From Paractinoplanes toevensis (GTDB lineage: Bacteria > Actinomycetota > Actinomycetes > Mycobacteriales > Micromonosporaceae): a stretch of DNA of 64,000 bases. The DNA lies in the NCBI RefSeq assembly GCF_018332695.1, contig NZ_BOQN01000145.1, positions 1-64,000 on the forward strand, written 5' to 3'. Within the stretch, counting starts at the first letter, position 1. Each line of letters opens with the position of its first letter. The notes under the pieces were generated by a model. It did no database searches and was not told the DNA's origin. It saw only the letters and a program-made list of their open reading frames with translations. Position numbers and translations under genes: made by a program. Below, piece after piece: positions 8,212 through 16,505 of this stretch.

Positions 8212-8271
8212 CGAGGCGTGCAGGCGGGGCGTGTGGGGGCGCCGGGCGTGCGGGGCGCCGGGCGTGTGGGG

Positions 8272-9423
8272 TTACTCCTGGGTGGTGGTGCGGCCGAAAT
8301 CGCTGATTGCGGTGCGGCCGGTTCGGCGTACCTCTGGGAGGTCCTCGATTATTGCGGCGCCTACCAGGATGGCTAGGACCGTGGCCAGTTGGGCTATTGC
8401 CAGCATGTGGCCGATCGGGATGGCGGCCAGGATCACCGCGGCCGCGGCCAGTCGGTGGTAGACGCCGCGCAGGCGCAGTAGCGCCAGGAAACCGGCGTGC
8501 CCGAGCAAGTAGATCGCCACCCCGCCGCTGAGCGCGATGGCCTGCTCCCAGTGCAGGGCCTCGAACGCGTGCCCGACGGTCTTCTTGATGCCGACCGCGG
8601 TGATCAGGATGCCCAGCAGGATCGGGTAGTGGGCGTAACCCCACGCGTTCAGGGCCAGCCGGGCGCGGCGGGCCGGCTCGGTCACGGCGGCCAGCGCGTG
8701 GGCGGCTCGGGCGTCGTCCCCGGCGAAGTAGAACCACCACAGGTAGTAGGCCACGCAGAGGGCCAGCACCGCGGTGAGGGCCGCGCCGCCGTCCAGGTGG
8801 ACGCCGTGGAAGCCGGCGCCGATGGAGAGGATCGACTCGCCGATCGCGATGATCACGACCAGGCCGTGCCGCTCGGCGAAGTGGCCGGCCGCGATCGTGT
8901 GCATCTCGGCTCGGTGCAGGTAGCCGCCGGCGATCTGCAGGATCGGGGCGAGCAGCCAGAGCAGGTGCCGCCACGGCTCGTCGACCAGGCTGCCGGCCAG
9001 CACGAGCAGGGCGGCCACGATGTTCAGCGGGGTGAGCACCTTCATCGCGTCGCGCGCGCCCGGGCCGGCGGTGCGGAACAGCGCCGAGTGCACCACGTTG
9101 ACCACGAGATAGCTGACGCCGAACAGCCAGCCGTACTCGCCGAAGGCCTCCGGGGCGGCCAGCGCCATGACCAGGAACCCGGCCATGCCGGTGAGCAGCA
9201 GGGTGCGCCGGGTCGTCGAGTTGGGCGCGACGGCGTTGGTCAGCCAGGCGTAGCCCGAGTACATCCACCAGACCAGGGCCAGGATCAGCAGCACGTTGCC
9301 GAGCGTGCCGAGGTTCATCTCCTCGCCGAGCGTCTCGGACAGCTGGGTGATGGTGAACACGAAGACGAGGTCGAAGAACAATTCCAACGTCGACACCCGT
9401 ACGGCGGCCGTGGGCTCGGACAT
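8272..9423 (-). CDS. Low temperature requirement A (LtrA) family membrane protein
   Basis: Multi-pass membrane protein of 383 residues with about eleven hydrophobic segments. The family hallmark ELFFDLVFVFTITQLSE lies at residues 14-30, and the later HGLVVIIAIGESILSIG segment is also diagnostic. The family is named for a Listeria gene needed for growth in the cold, but its biochemical activity is unsettled. The ATG at 9423 fits the conserved N-terminus; no strong ribosome site precedes it, so translation may be leaderless. It is divergent from a WYL regulator only 38 bases away, with a palindrome between the starts, which suggests that regulator controls it. Confidence 0.88.
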   Translation of the reverse strand: MSEPTAAVRVSTLELFFDLVFVFTITQLSETLGEEMNLGTLGNVLLILALVWWMYSGYAWLTNAVAPNSTTRRTLLLTGMAGFLVMALAAPEAFGEYGWLFGVSYLVVNVVHSALFRTAGPGARDAMKVLTPLNIVAALLVLAGSLVDEPWRHLLWLLAPILQIAGGYLHRAEMHTIAAGHFAERHGLVVIIAIGESILSIGAGFHGVHLDGGAALTAVLALCVAYYLWWFYFAGDDARAAHALAAVTEPARRARLALNAWGYAHYPILLGILITAVGIKKTVGHAFEALHWEQAIALSGGVAIYLLGHAGFLALLRLRGVYHRLAAAAVILAAIPIGHMLAIAQLATVLAILVGAAIIEDLPEVRRTGRTAISDFGRTTTQE

Positions 9424-9436
9424 GGCGGCATTTTGT

Positions 9437-9453
9437 CGTACGGCCGCCGTACG
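9437..9453. promoter_or_regulatory. Palindromic operator candidate between ltrA and the WYL regulator
   Basis: CGTACGG (9437-9443), CCG, CCGTACG (9447-9453): a perfect 7-bp inverted repeat in the 38-base gap between two divergent start codons. Its position suits autoregulation and control of ltrA by the WYL protein. Confidence 0.45.
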
Positions 9454-9461
9454 GTGCCAGC

Positions 9462-10157
9462 GTGAATCGGACCGATCGTCTCTACGCCCTCGTCGAGGAG
9501 CTTCGTGCGGTCGCGCCGCGGCCGCGCAGCGCGCGCTGGCTGGCCGCGCGGTTCGAGGTGAGCGTGCGCACCGTCGAGCGGGACATCTCGGCGTTGCAGC
9601 AGTCCGGCACGCCGGTCTACGCCGAGCCGGGCCGCACCGGCGGTTACTGCCTCGACAAGCAGCACACCCTGCCGCCGGTCAACTTCACCCCGAGCGAGGC
9701 GGTGGCGATGGCGGTGGGGCTGCACGGGCTGGCCGGTTCGCCGTTCCACGGGGCCGCGGCGGCCGCGCTGCGCAAGCTCGTCGCCGCGATGCACGCCGAT
9801 GACGTGGCCCGGGCCCGGCAGATCGCCGACCGGGTGCGCCTGGTCGACGGCCCGGTCACGGCCGAGATGCCGCGCCTGGTGGCCGACGCGCTCTCGGTGC
9901 GGCGGGTGCTGCGCATCCGCTACGCCGACAAGACCGGCGCGGGCTCGGTGCGCGAGATCGAGCCGCTCGCGTTCGTCGGCATGCCCACGTATTGGTACCT
10001 GGTGGCCTACTGCCGCCTGCGCCGGTCGATGCGGGTCTTCCGCACCGACCGGATCACCTCGGTCGCGGTGACCGCCGAGGTCCCGCCCCCGCGCGAGCTC
10101 CGGCCCGGCGATCTGGACGTGCCGGGCGACAAGATGAGCGCGCTCAGCCTCGTCTAG
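9462..10157 (+). CDS. YafY-type HTH/WYL transcriptional regulator
   Basis: DNA-binding regulator of 231 residues. N-terminal DeoR-like winged helix-turn-helix (about 4-55: RSARWLAARFEVSVRTVERDISALQQSG) joined to a ligand-sensing WYL domain (about 135-225) with the core TYWYLVAYCRLRRSMRVFRTDRI. WYL domains bind nucleic-acid or nucleotide-like ligands in characterised members. GTG start at 9462. It probably controls the divergent ltrA gene through the palindrome in between. Its stop shares the tetranucleotide CTAG with the stop of the opposing VOC gene. Confidence 0.9.
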   Translation: MNRTDRLYALVEELRAVAPRPRSARWLAARFEVSVRTVERDISALQQSGTPVYAEPGRTGGYCLDKQHTLPPVNFTPSEAVAMAVGLHGLAGSPFHGAAAAALRKLVAAMHADDVARARQIADRVRLVDGPVTAEMPRLVADALSVRRVLRIRYADKTGAGSVREIEPLAFVGMPTYWYLVAYCRLRRSMRVFRTDRITSVAVTAEVPPPRELRPGDLDVPGDKMSALSLV

Positions 10158-10525
10158 TCGTGCTGGGGGGTGTAGACGCCGATGTGGTTGCCGCTCGGGT
10201 CGAGCAGGTGGGCGAAGACCAGGCCGCCGCCACCGTCGCGCGGCGCGACCAGGATCTTGCCGCCGGCCGCCTCGGCCTTCCGGCAGGTCTCGGCGGTGTC
10301 GGCCACGTTGACGAAGAAGATGGCGTGGCTTCCCGGCCCGTCGCCCGACGTGTCGGCGAGGCCGCCGCCCGGGCGGTCCGCTCCCGGCGTGCTGATCAGG
10401 CGGTAACCGGGTGTGTCGTCGTCGTTGCCGAAGCTCCAGCCGAAGACGTCGCCGTAGAAACGCTCGGCCGCGGCGGGCTGGTCGGTGCCGATCTGGAACC
10501 AGTCGACCTGGTTGGTTGCGGGCAT
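10154..10525 (-). CDS. VOC (glyoxalase/bleomycin-resistance fold) protein
   Basis: Protein of 123 residues with one vicinal-oxygen-chelate fold module pair: N-terminal VDWFQIGTDQPAAAERFYGDVFGWSF and C-terminal GGGLVFAHLLDPSGNHIGVYTP. Members are small metal enzymes or antibiotic-binding proteins; the substrate cannot be told here. I start it at the ATG at 10525 (MPATNQVDWFQ), which has AAGGAG 7 bases upstream; the open frame extends further but without a ribosome site. It ends tail-to-tail with the WYL regulator in a shared CTAG and diverges from the amidotransferase gene. Confidence 0.88.
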   Translation of the reverse strand: MPATNQVDWFQIGTDQPAAAERFYGDVFGWSFGNDDDTPGYRLISTPGADRPGGGLADTSGDGPGSHAIFFVNVADTAETCRKAEAAGGKILVAPRDGGGGLVFAHLLDPSGNHIGVYTPQHD

Positions 10526-10629
10526 CGTGGTGCTCCTTCTCGGTGGAAAGCTGATGGGTCCACCCTCGGGGGCGGTAGCGACAGCCTCCTGTCGGTGTTT
10601 CCGGGCGAACGTGGGACTAGCCTCGGGGC

Positions 10630-11415
10630 GTGGGAACCGCACTTGTCATCGAGAACGACCCGTCCGACGACGCGCGCCGGCTGGGGGACTGGCTGACCGA
10701 GGCCGGCCTCGAGCTGACCGTGTTGCGACCGCACGCCGGGGACGCCCTGCCCGAGACGCTCGACGACTACCTGGCCCTGGTGGTGCTGGGTGGCGATCAG
10801 AACGCCTACGCGGCGCCGGACGGCACCCCGGGAGCGCCGTGGTTCGCCGAGCTGGAGGGTCTGCTGCGCAAGGCGGTCCGCAACCGGGTGCCCACCCTCG
10901 CGATCTGCCTCGGCGCCCACCTGCTGGCCCAGGCGCACGGCGGCCTCGTCGAGCGCAGCACGTCCGGCCCCGAGATCGGGCCCGGCCTGGTCGGCAAGCG
11001 CGACGCCACCGACAACGACCCGCTGTTCAAGTGGGTGCCGCTGATCCCCGACGTGATCCAGTGGCACCGTGACGAGATCACCGAGCTGCCGCTGCGGGCG
11101 GTGCTGCTCGCCGCGTCGAGCCGCTACCCCAACCAGGCGTTCCGGATCGGCGACCGGGCCTGGGCGGTGCAGTTCCACATCGAGTGCGACATCCCGATGA
11201 TCGAGGCGTGGGCGGCGAGCGACGCGGCCACCCTCGACGAGCTCGGCTACGACGCCGAGGCGGTGATCTACGCGGTGGCCGAGATCCTGCCCGACGTCGA
11301 GGAGGTGTGGCAGCCGTTCGCGGCCCGGTTCGCCGCGCTCGCGCTGGGCACGCTGCCCGACGCCGACATACCCAACCCCGGCAACACCCGCACCTTGCCG
11401 CTGCTGGGGCAGTGA
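10630..11415 (+). CDS. Class I glutamine amidotransferase
   Basis: GuaA-type (GATase1) glutamine amidotransferase of 261 residues. The nucleophile elbow is LAICLGAHLLAQ with Cys near residue 97, and the catalytic His sits in WAVQFHIE near residue 180. Such stand-alone domains hydrolyse glutamine or gamma-glutamyl compounds; some family members degrade gamma-glutamylated amines. The gene ends one base before the GTG of glnE, so the two are almost certainly translationally coupled. That puts a glutamine-cleaving domain in one operon with the enzyme that controls glutamine synthetase. Substrate is unknown; a link to gamma-glutamyl-polyamine breakdown or glutamine sensing is inference. Confidence 0.88.
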   Translation: MGTALVIENDPSDDARRLGDWLTEAGLELTVLRPHAGDALPETLDDYLALVVLGGDQNAYAAPDGTPGAPWFAELEGLLRKAVRNRVPTLAICLGAHLLAQAHGGLVERSTSGPEIGPGLVGKRDATDNDPLFKWVPLIPDVIQWHRDEITELPLRAVLLAASSRYPNQAFRIGDRAWAVQFHIECDIPMIEAWAASDAATLDELGYDAEAVIYAVAEILPDVEEVWQPFAARFAALALGTLPDADIPNPGNTRTLPLLGQ

Positions 11416-11416
11416 G

Positions 11417-14400
11417 GTGACCCGGCCCAGTCGGCTCGCCCGGTACGGCTTCGCCGACAACGGTGCCCGCGCCGCCGACCTGCTCGGGCCGACCGGCCTG
11501 CGACTGTGGGACGCCGAGGCGCAGAACCCGACCGGCACCGACGCGGCCGAGTTGATCCACTCGCTGTCCCGGGCCGCCGACCCCAATCTCGCGCTGCGCC
11601 AGCTGCACCGGCTCGTCGACGCGGCCGGCCGGGCCGCCGACCGGGCCAACGGCGGGCCGGCCACCGGCCCGGGCGGCGAGATCAGCACCAACACGGCGAC
11701 CGACGCGCTGTTCGAGGCGGTCTACCGCGACCACGGCCTGCGGCGGCGGCTCGTGGCCGTGCTCGGCGCGTCCTCGGCGCTGGGCGATCACCTGGTCGCC
11801 AACCCGGACGACTGGCAGGTCCTCGCGACCGGCAAGACCGGGCTGCCACCCAGTGCCGAGGGGCACCTGGAACTCGAGAGCGACGCGACCGTGCCGGCCC
11901 TGCGGCGGGCGTACCGGATCTCGCTGTTGCGCATCGCCGCGGCCGACCTGACCGGCGGTCGGGGACTCGAGCCGACCATGGCGGCGCTGTCCCGGCTGGC
12001 CGACGAGACGCTTTCCACGGCGTACGAAATCGCGGTGGCCGGCCTCCCGGAAAGCGCGACCGAACCGCGTCTGGCCGTTGTCGCGATGGGCAAATGCGGC
12101 GGCAACGAACTCAACTACGTCTCCGACGTGGATGTCATCTTCGTCGCCGCCGGCGACGAAGATCTGAGCGCCGGCACCACCGTGGCGGCCCGGCTCATCG
12201 AGATCTGCGGGCAGGTGGCCTGGCCGGTCGACGCGGCGCTGCGCCCCGAGGGCAGCCGCGGCCCGCTGGTCCGCACGCTCGCCAGCCACCAGGCCTACTA
12301 CCGGCGGTGGGCCCGCACCTGGGAGTTCCAGGCGCTGCTCAAGGCCCGGCCGGCGGCCGGCGACCTGGCCCTCGCGCAGGAGTGGATCGACGATCTCGCG
12401 CCGCTGGTGTGGCACGCGGCCGAGCGGCCCGAGGCGGTCGCCGACGTCCGCGACATGCGTCGCAAGATCATCGACAACCTGCCGCCCGGGCAGCAGGACC
12501 GGGAGATCAAGCGCGGGCCGGGTGGTCTGCGCGACATCGAGTTCGCGGTGCAGCTGCTTCAGCTCGTGCACGGCCGGATCGACGAGACGCTGCGCAGCGG
12601 CGGCACCCTGCCCGCGCTGCGCGCCCTGGTCGCCGGCGGCTACGTGGGCCGGGAGGACGGCGAGACGCTGCTGCGCGGCTACCGCTTCCTGCGCGGCGTC
12701 GAACACCGGCTGCAACTTCAGCAGCTGCGGCGGACCCACACCGTGCCGGACGATCCGGCCGGGCTGCGCTGGCTCGCCGCCTCGCTCGGCTACACCGCAC
12801 TGCCCGGCCGGGACGCGGTCGAGGCGTTCCGCTCCGACTGGGTCGGGCACGCCGCGCAGGTCCGCCGGCTGCACGTGAAGCTGCTCTACCGGCCGCTGCT
12901 GGAAGCGGTGGCCCGGGTGCCGGCCGAGGCGCTGCGGATGACCTCCGAGTCGGCCGCCAAGCGGCTGACCATCCTCGGGTTCGCCGACCCGGCCGCCGCC
13001 ATCCGCCACCTGCAGGCCCTCACCGGCGGGGTGACCCGCACCGCGGCGATCCAGCGGACCCTGCTGCCGATGCTGCTGCAGGAATTCGCCGACGCCCCCG
13101 AACCCGACCGTGGCCTGCTCAACTATCGGCACGTGTCCGACAAACTGGGCAGCACGCCGTGGTACCTGCGGCTGCTGCGCGACGGCGGCCCGGTCGCCCG
13201 GCGGCTGGCCCGGGTGCTCAGCCTCTCCCGGTACGCGACCGACCTGCTCACCCGCGACCCGGAGGCGTTGCGGCTGCTTGCCGACGACGCCGAACTACTG
13301 CCCCGCAGCCGCGAGTCGCTCATCGTCGGCTTCGCGTCGGCCGCCGAACGGCACTACGACGACCCGGTCAAGGCCACCGTGGCGGTGCGGGCGCTGCGCC
13401 GGCGCGAACTGTTCCGGCTGGCCTGCGCCGACATCCTCAGCAAGGCCGGCGAGCTGGCTCCGGCCCAGCCGATCGACGTCGGCAAGCTCGGCATCGCCCT
13501 CTCCGACGTCACCGACGCCACCCTCGGTGCCGCGCTGAAGGTGGCCCGGCAGGCCAAGCCCGGCCCGTACGGCATGCGTTTCGCGGTCATCGGGATGGGC
13601 CGGCTCGGCGGGTACGAGATGAGCTACCCCTCCGACGCCGACGTGCTATTCGTCTACGACTGTGTGAACTGCCCGGACAGCGAGGCCAGCTCGGCCGCGC
13701 ACGCCGTCGCCGAGGAACTGCGCCGGATGCTCGCCGCCCCGGCCCCCGACCCGCCGCTCGGCATCGACGCCGACCTGCGCCCTGAGGGCCGGCAGGGGCC
13801 GCTGGTCCGCAGCCTCAACGCCTACCAGCAGTACTACGCTCGCTGGTCGAAGGTGTGGGAGGCGCAGGCCCTGATCCGGGCCCGGTTCGTCTGCGGCGAC
13901 GAAACGCTGGGCCGCGAGTTCGAGCAGCTCGCCGACACCATGCGTTACCCGGCCGGTGGGCTGAGCCGGGAGCAGGTCACCGAGATCCGGCGGATCAAGG
14001 CCCGGGTCGAGACCGAGCGGATGCCGCGTGGCGCCGACCCGAACACGCACACCAAGCTGGGCCGGGGCGGGCTGTCCGACGTGGAGTGGGCGGTGCAGCT
14101 GCTGCAGTTGCGGCACGCGTACGCGCTGCCCGGCCTGCGCAAGACACAGACCCTCGACGCGCTCGACGCCGCCGTGAAGGCGAAGCTGGTCGACAAGGTG
14201 GACGCGGCCGCGATGACGGCCGGCTGGACCCTGGCCGCCCAGGTGCGCAACGCGCTGACCCTGGTGCGCGGCCGTCCCACCGACCAGCTGCCCCGGCACG
14301 GCGTCGAACTGGCCGGCACCGTGCAGCTGCTCGGCGGTGGCGATCCGGGCGAGTTCGTCGACCGCTATCTGCGGCTGACCCGCCGCTCCCGGGCCGCGAT

Positions 14401-14422
14401 GGAACGCGTGATGGAGTCCTGA
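11417..14422 (+). CDS. glnE: Bifunctional glutamine synthetase adenylyltransferase/adenylyl-removing enzyme
   Basis: Controls GlnA1 by adding AMP to, or removing it from, a tyrosine of glutamine synthetase according to nitrogen status. At 1001 residues it has the full two-half structure. The N-terminal nucleotidyltransferase (deadenylylase) domain has VVAMGKCGGNELNYVSD followed by VDVIF near residue 220. The C-terminal (adenylylase) domain has VIGMGRLGGYEMSYPSDADV near residue 725. Each half carries a partner motif, GPGGLRDIEFAVQLLQL and GRGGLSDVEWAVQLLQL. Its target is present: GlnA1 at 35.4-36.8 kb has the NLYDLPPEE-type tyrosine site, GlnA2 does not. The GTG start at 11417 is one base past the amidotransferase stop. 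The last 58 bases overlap the tail of the HEAT gene on the other strand. Confidence 0.96.
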   Translation: MTRPSRLARYGFADNGARAADLLGPTGLRLWDAEAQNPTGTDAAELIHSLSRAADPNLALRQLHRLVDAAGRAADRANGGPATGPGGEISTNTATDALFEAVYRDHGLRRRLVAVLGASSALGDHLVANPDDWQVLATGKTGLPPSAEGHLELESDATVPALRRAYRISLLRIAAADLTGGRGLEPTMAALSRLADETLSTAYEIAVAGLPESATEPRLAVVAMGKCGGNELNYVSDVDVIFVAAGDEDLSAGTTVAARLIEICGQVAWPVDAALRPEGSRGPLVRTLASHQAYYRRWARTWEFQALLKARPAAGDLALAQEWIDDLAPLVWHAAERPEAVADVRDMRRKIIDNLPPGQQDREIKRGPGGLRDIEFAVQLLQLVHGRIDETLRSGGTLPALRALVAGGYVGREDGETLLRGYRFLRGVEHRLQLQQLRRTHTVPDDPAGLRWLAASLGYTALPGRDAVEAFRSDWVGHAAQVRRLHVKLLYRPLLEAVARVPAEALRMTSESAAKRLTILGFADPAAAIRHLQALTGGVTRTAAIQRTLLPMLLQEFADAPEPDRGLLNYRHVSDKLGSTPWYLRLLRDGGPVARRLARVLSLSRYATDLLTRDPEALRLLADDAELLPRSRESLIVGFASAAERHYDDPVKATVAVRALRRRELFRLACADILSKAGELAPAQPIDVGKLGIALSDVTDATLGAALKVARQAKPGPYGMRFAVIGMGRLGGYEMSYPSDADVLFVYDCVNCPDSEASSAAHAVAEELRRMLAAPAPDPPLGIDADLRPEGRQGPLVRSLNAYQQYYARWSKVWEAQALIRARFVCGDETLGREFEQLADTMRYPAGGLSREQVTEIRRIKARVETERMPRGADPNTHTKLGRGGLSDVEWAVQLLQLRHAYALPGLRKTQTLDALDAAVKAKLVDKVDAAAMTAGWTLAAQVRNALTLVRGRPTDQLPRHGVELAGTVQLLGGGDPGEFVDRYLRLTRRSRAAMERVMES

Positions 14423-16419
14423 AGTTTCTCGTCGTCGGCCACCTGCGACGACGAGAAGCTGTACTCGTCGGTGCCGGCCCGCCGGACCTCGGCCAGCTCG
14501 GCCTCGAACAGCGGGAGAAGGGCGGGGACGCCGCCCGCCTGCTCGGCGATCCGCCGGCGGGCATGCTCGTTGCCGTTCCAGCCCGCCACCAGCGCCGGGG
14601 TGGCCGCCTCGGCGTCGCCGGCGATCCGCCAGACGGCGAGCGCCGCGTTGGTCGAGACCCAGCCGGCCTTGCCGGAGGACTCGAGCAACGGCCGGATCTT
14701 CTTCAGCAGGCCCCCCGCCGCCGGGCCGATCGCCGCGATCTTCGGCAGGGCGCCCGGTTCCGTCAGGTGGGCACCCAGCACCTCGATCGCCTCCGAACTG
14801 GACTCCAGTCGCCACAGCGCCTCGGCCGCGGCCAGCGCGACCGACACGTCATTGCCACGCAGGGCCGCCCGGAGCGCGTCGATCGCCTGATCGCCGCCGA
14901 TCCGGCCGAGGGCGTCCGCCGTCCAGCTCTTCACCGGCACCGAAAGAATGCGCGGCACCGCCGGCCGGGCCGCGGCACCGCAGAGGGCCAGGGCGGTCGC
15001 CAGATCGTCCGGTTCGGCGTCCGACGCGAGGAGCAGGTCCAGGATGCGGTCGGCGTGCTGGGGGAACCCCCGCAACCGCTGGACCGCGTCGCGGGGGTGC
15101 TCGGGCCGTTCGACGATCGCGACCAGCGGCTCGAACGCCCGCTCGTCGCCCAGGTCGATCAGCGCGGACAGGGCCGGCGACAGGCTGGGCAGTCCGATCT
15201 CGTGATGGACCAGACCATCGCCGCGCGCCACCTGGGCGGCCAGCGCGTCGGCCGCCGGTGCGGAGAGCGGAACCCAGTGGTTGAGTCCTCGCTCCGCCCC
15301 CGGGTTCGGCAGCTGGGCAGCGACCAGGTCGACCAGTTCCCGGTAGTCACCCCGCCACCGCTCGATCAGGTGGCCGGCGCCGAAGAGTGCGTCCTGCACG
15401 ATGTCCGGGTGCGGATCGCGCAGCAACTCGGTGAGGATCGCGGTCCGCTCGGCCACCCGCGGCCCGAGCAGCCGGGCGAAACTGTCGATCGAGCGCGCCA
15501 CCGCCGGGTTCCGCCGGCCCTGATCGGCCCGCTCCCGGTGGACGCGGATCGCGCCGATCAGGGTGTCGGTCTCGAAGCCGGCCGGCTCGGCGGGTTCGGC
15601 CTCCTCCGCGTAGGCGCGCTGCAACAGCTCGGTGATGCCGTCGGTGGGGACCCGCTCCGGCGTGATGTGAGCGGCCGCGATCAGGGCAGCCACCGATGCC
15701 GACGCCCGCGGGGCCTCGGCCGCCACACTGATCAGGTGCTCGGCCACGGCCGGGTCGGCGCTGCGCCCGAGCCCCTCGATCATGCCGGTGCGGGCCTCCG
15801 GGTCGGATTCGGCGGCGGCCCGGGTGATCAGTACGGCGACACCGTCGCGGTGCAGCGCCAGCAGCTGGGACACGGCCGCCCGCACCTTCGGATCGGGGTC
15901 GTCGGCCAGCCCGATGAGCCCCGGCACCGCTTCTTCGATCAGCCGCAGCGAGGCCCGCGCCATCCCGGCCGCGGCGGCTTCGTGCGCTTCGGCTATGCCG
16001 GAAATTTCGGCCCTTGTCGGACCGGGCTCGCCGGCCTTGGCCGGGTTGGGGTTGTCCGCCTCGGACTGGCTGGGGTTGTCCGCTTTGGCCGGGCCGAAGT
16101 TGTCCGCCCCGGCCGGGGTGGGGTTGCTCACTACCACCGCGCTGCAGTTTTCCGCCACGCTGGCCAGGAATTCCGCGATGCCGGCCCGGCCCGGCAGGGC
16201 CGGCGTCCGCAGCGCTTCCAGCAGGAACGGCACCGCGGCCACCGTGGAGTCGTAGACGGAGCCTTGGTGGTGCACGGCGCCGTACATCGCGTCGAGCGCT
16301 ACCTCCCGCGTGGCCGGATCCGGATCGAGCAGACCGCGCAGCAGCTCGGGCACCCCCTCGGCGGTGCCGTAGGCATGCCGCAGCGCGGCCCAGTCGAGAT
16401 CGTCCAGCCCCGTGAACAC
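14365..16419 (-). CDS. HEAT-repeat domain protein
   Basis: Protein of 684 residues made of HEAT-like helical repeats. The N-terminal part (about 20-90: LLRGLLDPDPATREVALDAMYGAV) and many later units (LIGLADDPDPKVRAAVSQLLAL, ALRAALRGNDVSVALAAAEALWRLE) show the paired-helix pattern. Such solenoids usually serve as protein- or phycobilin-lyase-type binding scaffolds; no catalytic motif is seen. Residues 105-136 hold four tandem 8-residue units rich in Asn and Pro, an insertion unlike the rest. The start at 16419 is preceded by an 86-base gap with a GATCTTGTGGA motif. Its 3' end overlaps glnE by 58 bases antisense. Function unknown. Confidence 0.8.
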   Translation of the reverse strand: MFTGLDDLDWAALRHAYGTAEGVPELLRGLLDPDPATREVALDAMYGAVHHQGSVYDSTVAAVPFLLEALRTPALPGRAGIAEFLASVAENCSAVVVSNPTPAGADNFGPAKADNPSQSEADNPNPAKAGEPGPTRAEISGIAEAHEAAAAGMARASLRLIEEAVPGLIGLADDPDPKVRAAVSQLLALHRDGVAVLITRAAAESDPEARTGMIEGLGRSADPAVAEHLISVAAEAPRASASVAALIAAAHITPERVPTDGITELLQRAYAEEAEPAEPAGFETDTLIGAIRVHRERADQGRRNPAVARSIDSFARLLGPRVAERTAILTELLRDPHPDIVQDALFGAGHLIERWRGDYRELVDLVAAQLPNPGAERGLNHWVPLSAPAADALAAQVARGDGLVHHEIGLPSLSPALSALIDLGDERAFEPLVAIVERPEHPRDAVQRLRGFPQHADRILDLLLASDAEPDDLATALALCGAAARPAVPRILSVPVKSWTADALGRIGGDQAIDALRAALRGNDVSVALAAAEALWRLESSSEAIEVLGAHLTEPGALPKIAAIGPAAGGLLKKIRPLLESSGKAGWVSTNAALAVWRIAGDAEAATPALVAGWNGNEHARRRIAEQAGGVPALLPLFEAELAEVRRAGTDEYSFSSSQVADDEKLQDSITRSIAARERRVSRR
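16012..16107 (-). repeat. In-frame 24-bp repeat within the HEAT-repeat gene
   Basis: Four 24-bp units encode ADNFGPAK, ADNPSQSE, ADNPNPAK and AGEPGPTR, between two HEAT helices. The Asn/Pro-rich composition suggests a disordered loop made by tandem expansion. Confidence 0.7.
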
Positions 16420-16488
16420 GGGCGCACTCTAGACCGCGTCCGGCCGATCGCGTGGCCCGCAGCGATCTAGAGAGTTGCGGTCAGGAAC

Positions 16489-16499
16489 TCCACAAGATC
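16489..16499. repeat. GATCTTGTGGA dispersed motif, copy 2 (inverted)
   Basis: TCCACAAGATC in the 86-base gap between the HEAT gene start and the dehydrogenase stop, flanked by TCTAG on one side (16467-16471) and TCTAG on the other (16505-16509). Confidence 0.5.
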
Positions 16500-16505
16500 G
16501 CGGGT

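Larger units (their letters stand above)
7667..8271. other. Gene-free 605-bp stretch rich in repeats
   Basis: No credible gene. Open frames here are repeat artefacts such as PSATKP or PVPVPV strings. The stretch holds an 18-bp tandem repeat (7671-7829), a GGTCCCGTGG-type palindrome (7851-7880), a GATCTTGTGGA motif (7923-7933), six CCGGTG units (8176-8211) and two GGGCGTG-x-GGGGCGCC units (about 8226-8270). A short stretch around 8120-8175 reads GSLAREIAAAREALAHEHP and might be a relic of a coding sequence. Confidence 0.6.

Noticed and set aside
7897..8376. 159-codon plus-strand frame with PVPVPV and an AREALAHEHP stretch
   Set aside because: Starts in a dispersed repeat, crosses the hexanucleotide array and runs into ltrA antisense. 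At most a relic; not called as a gene.
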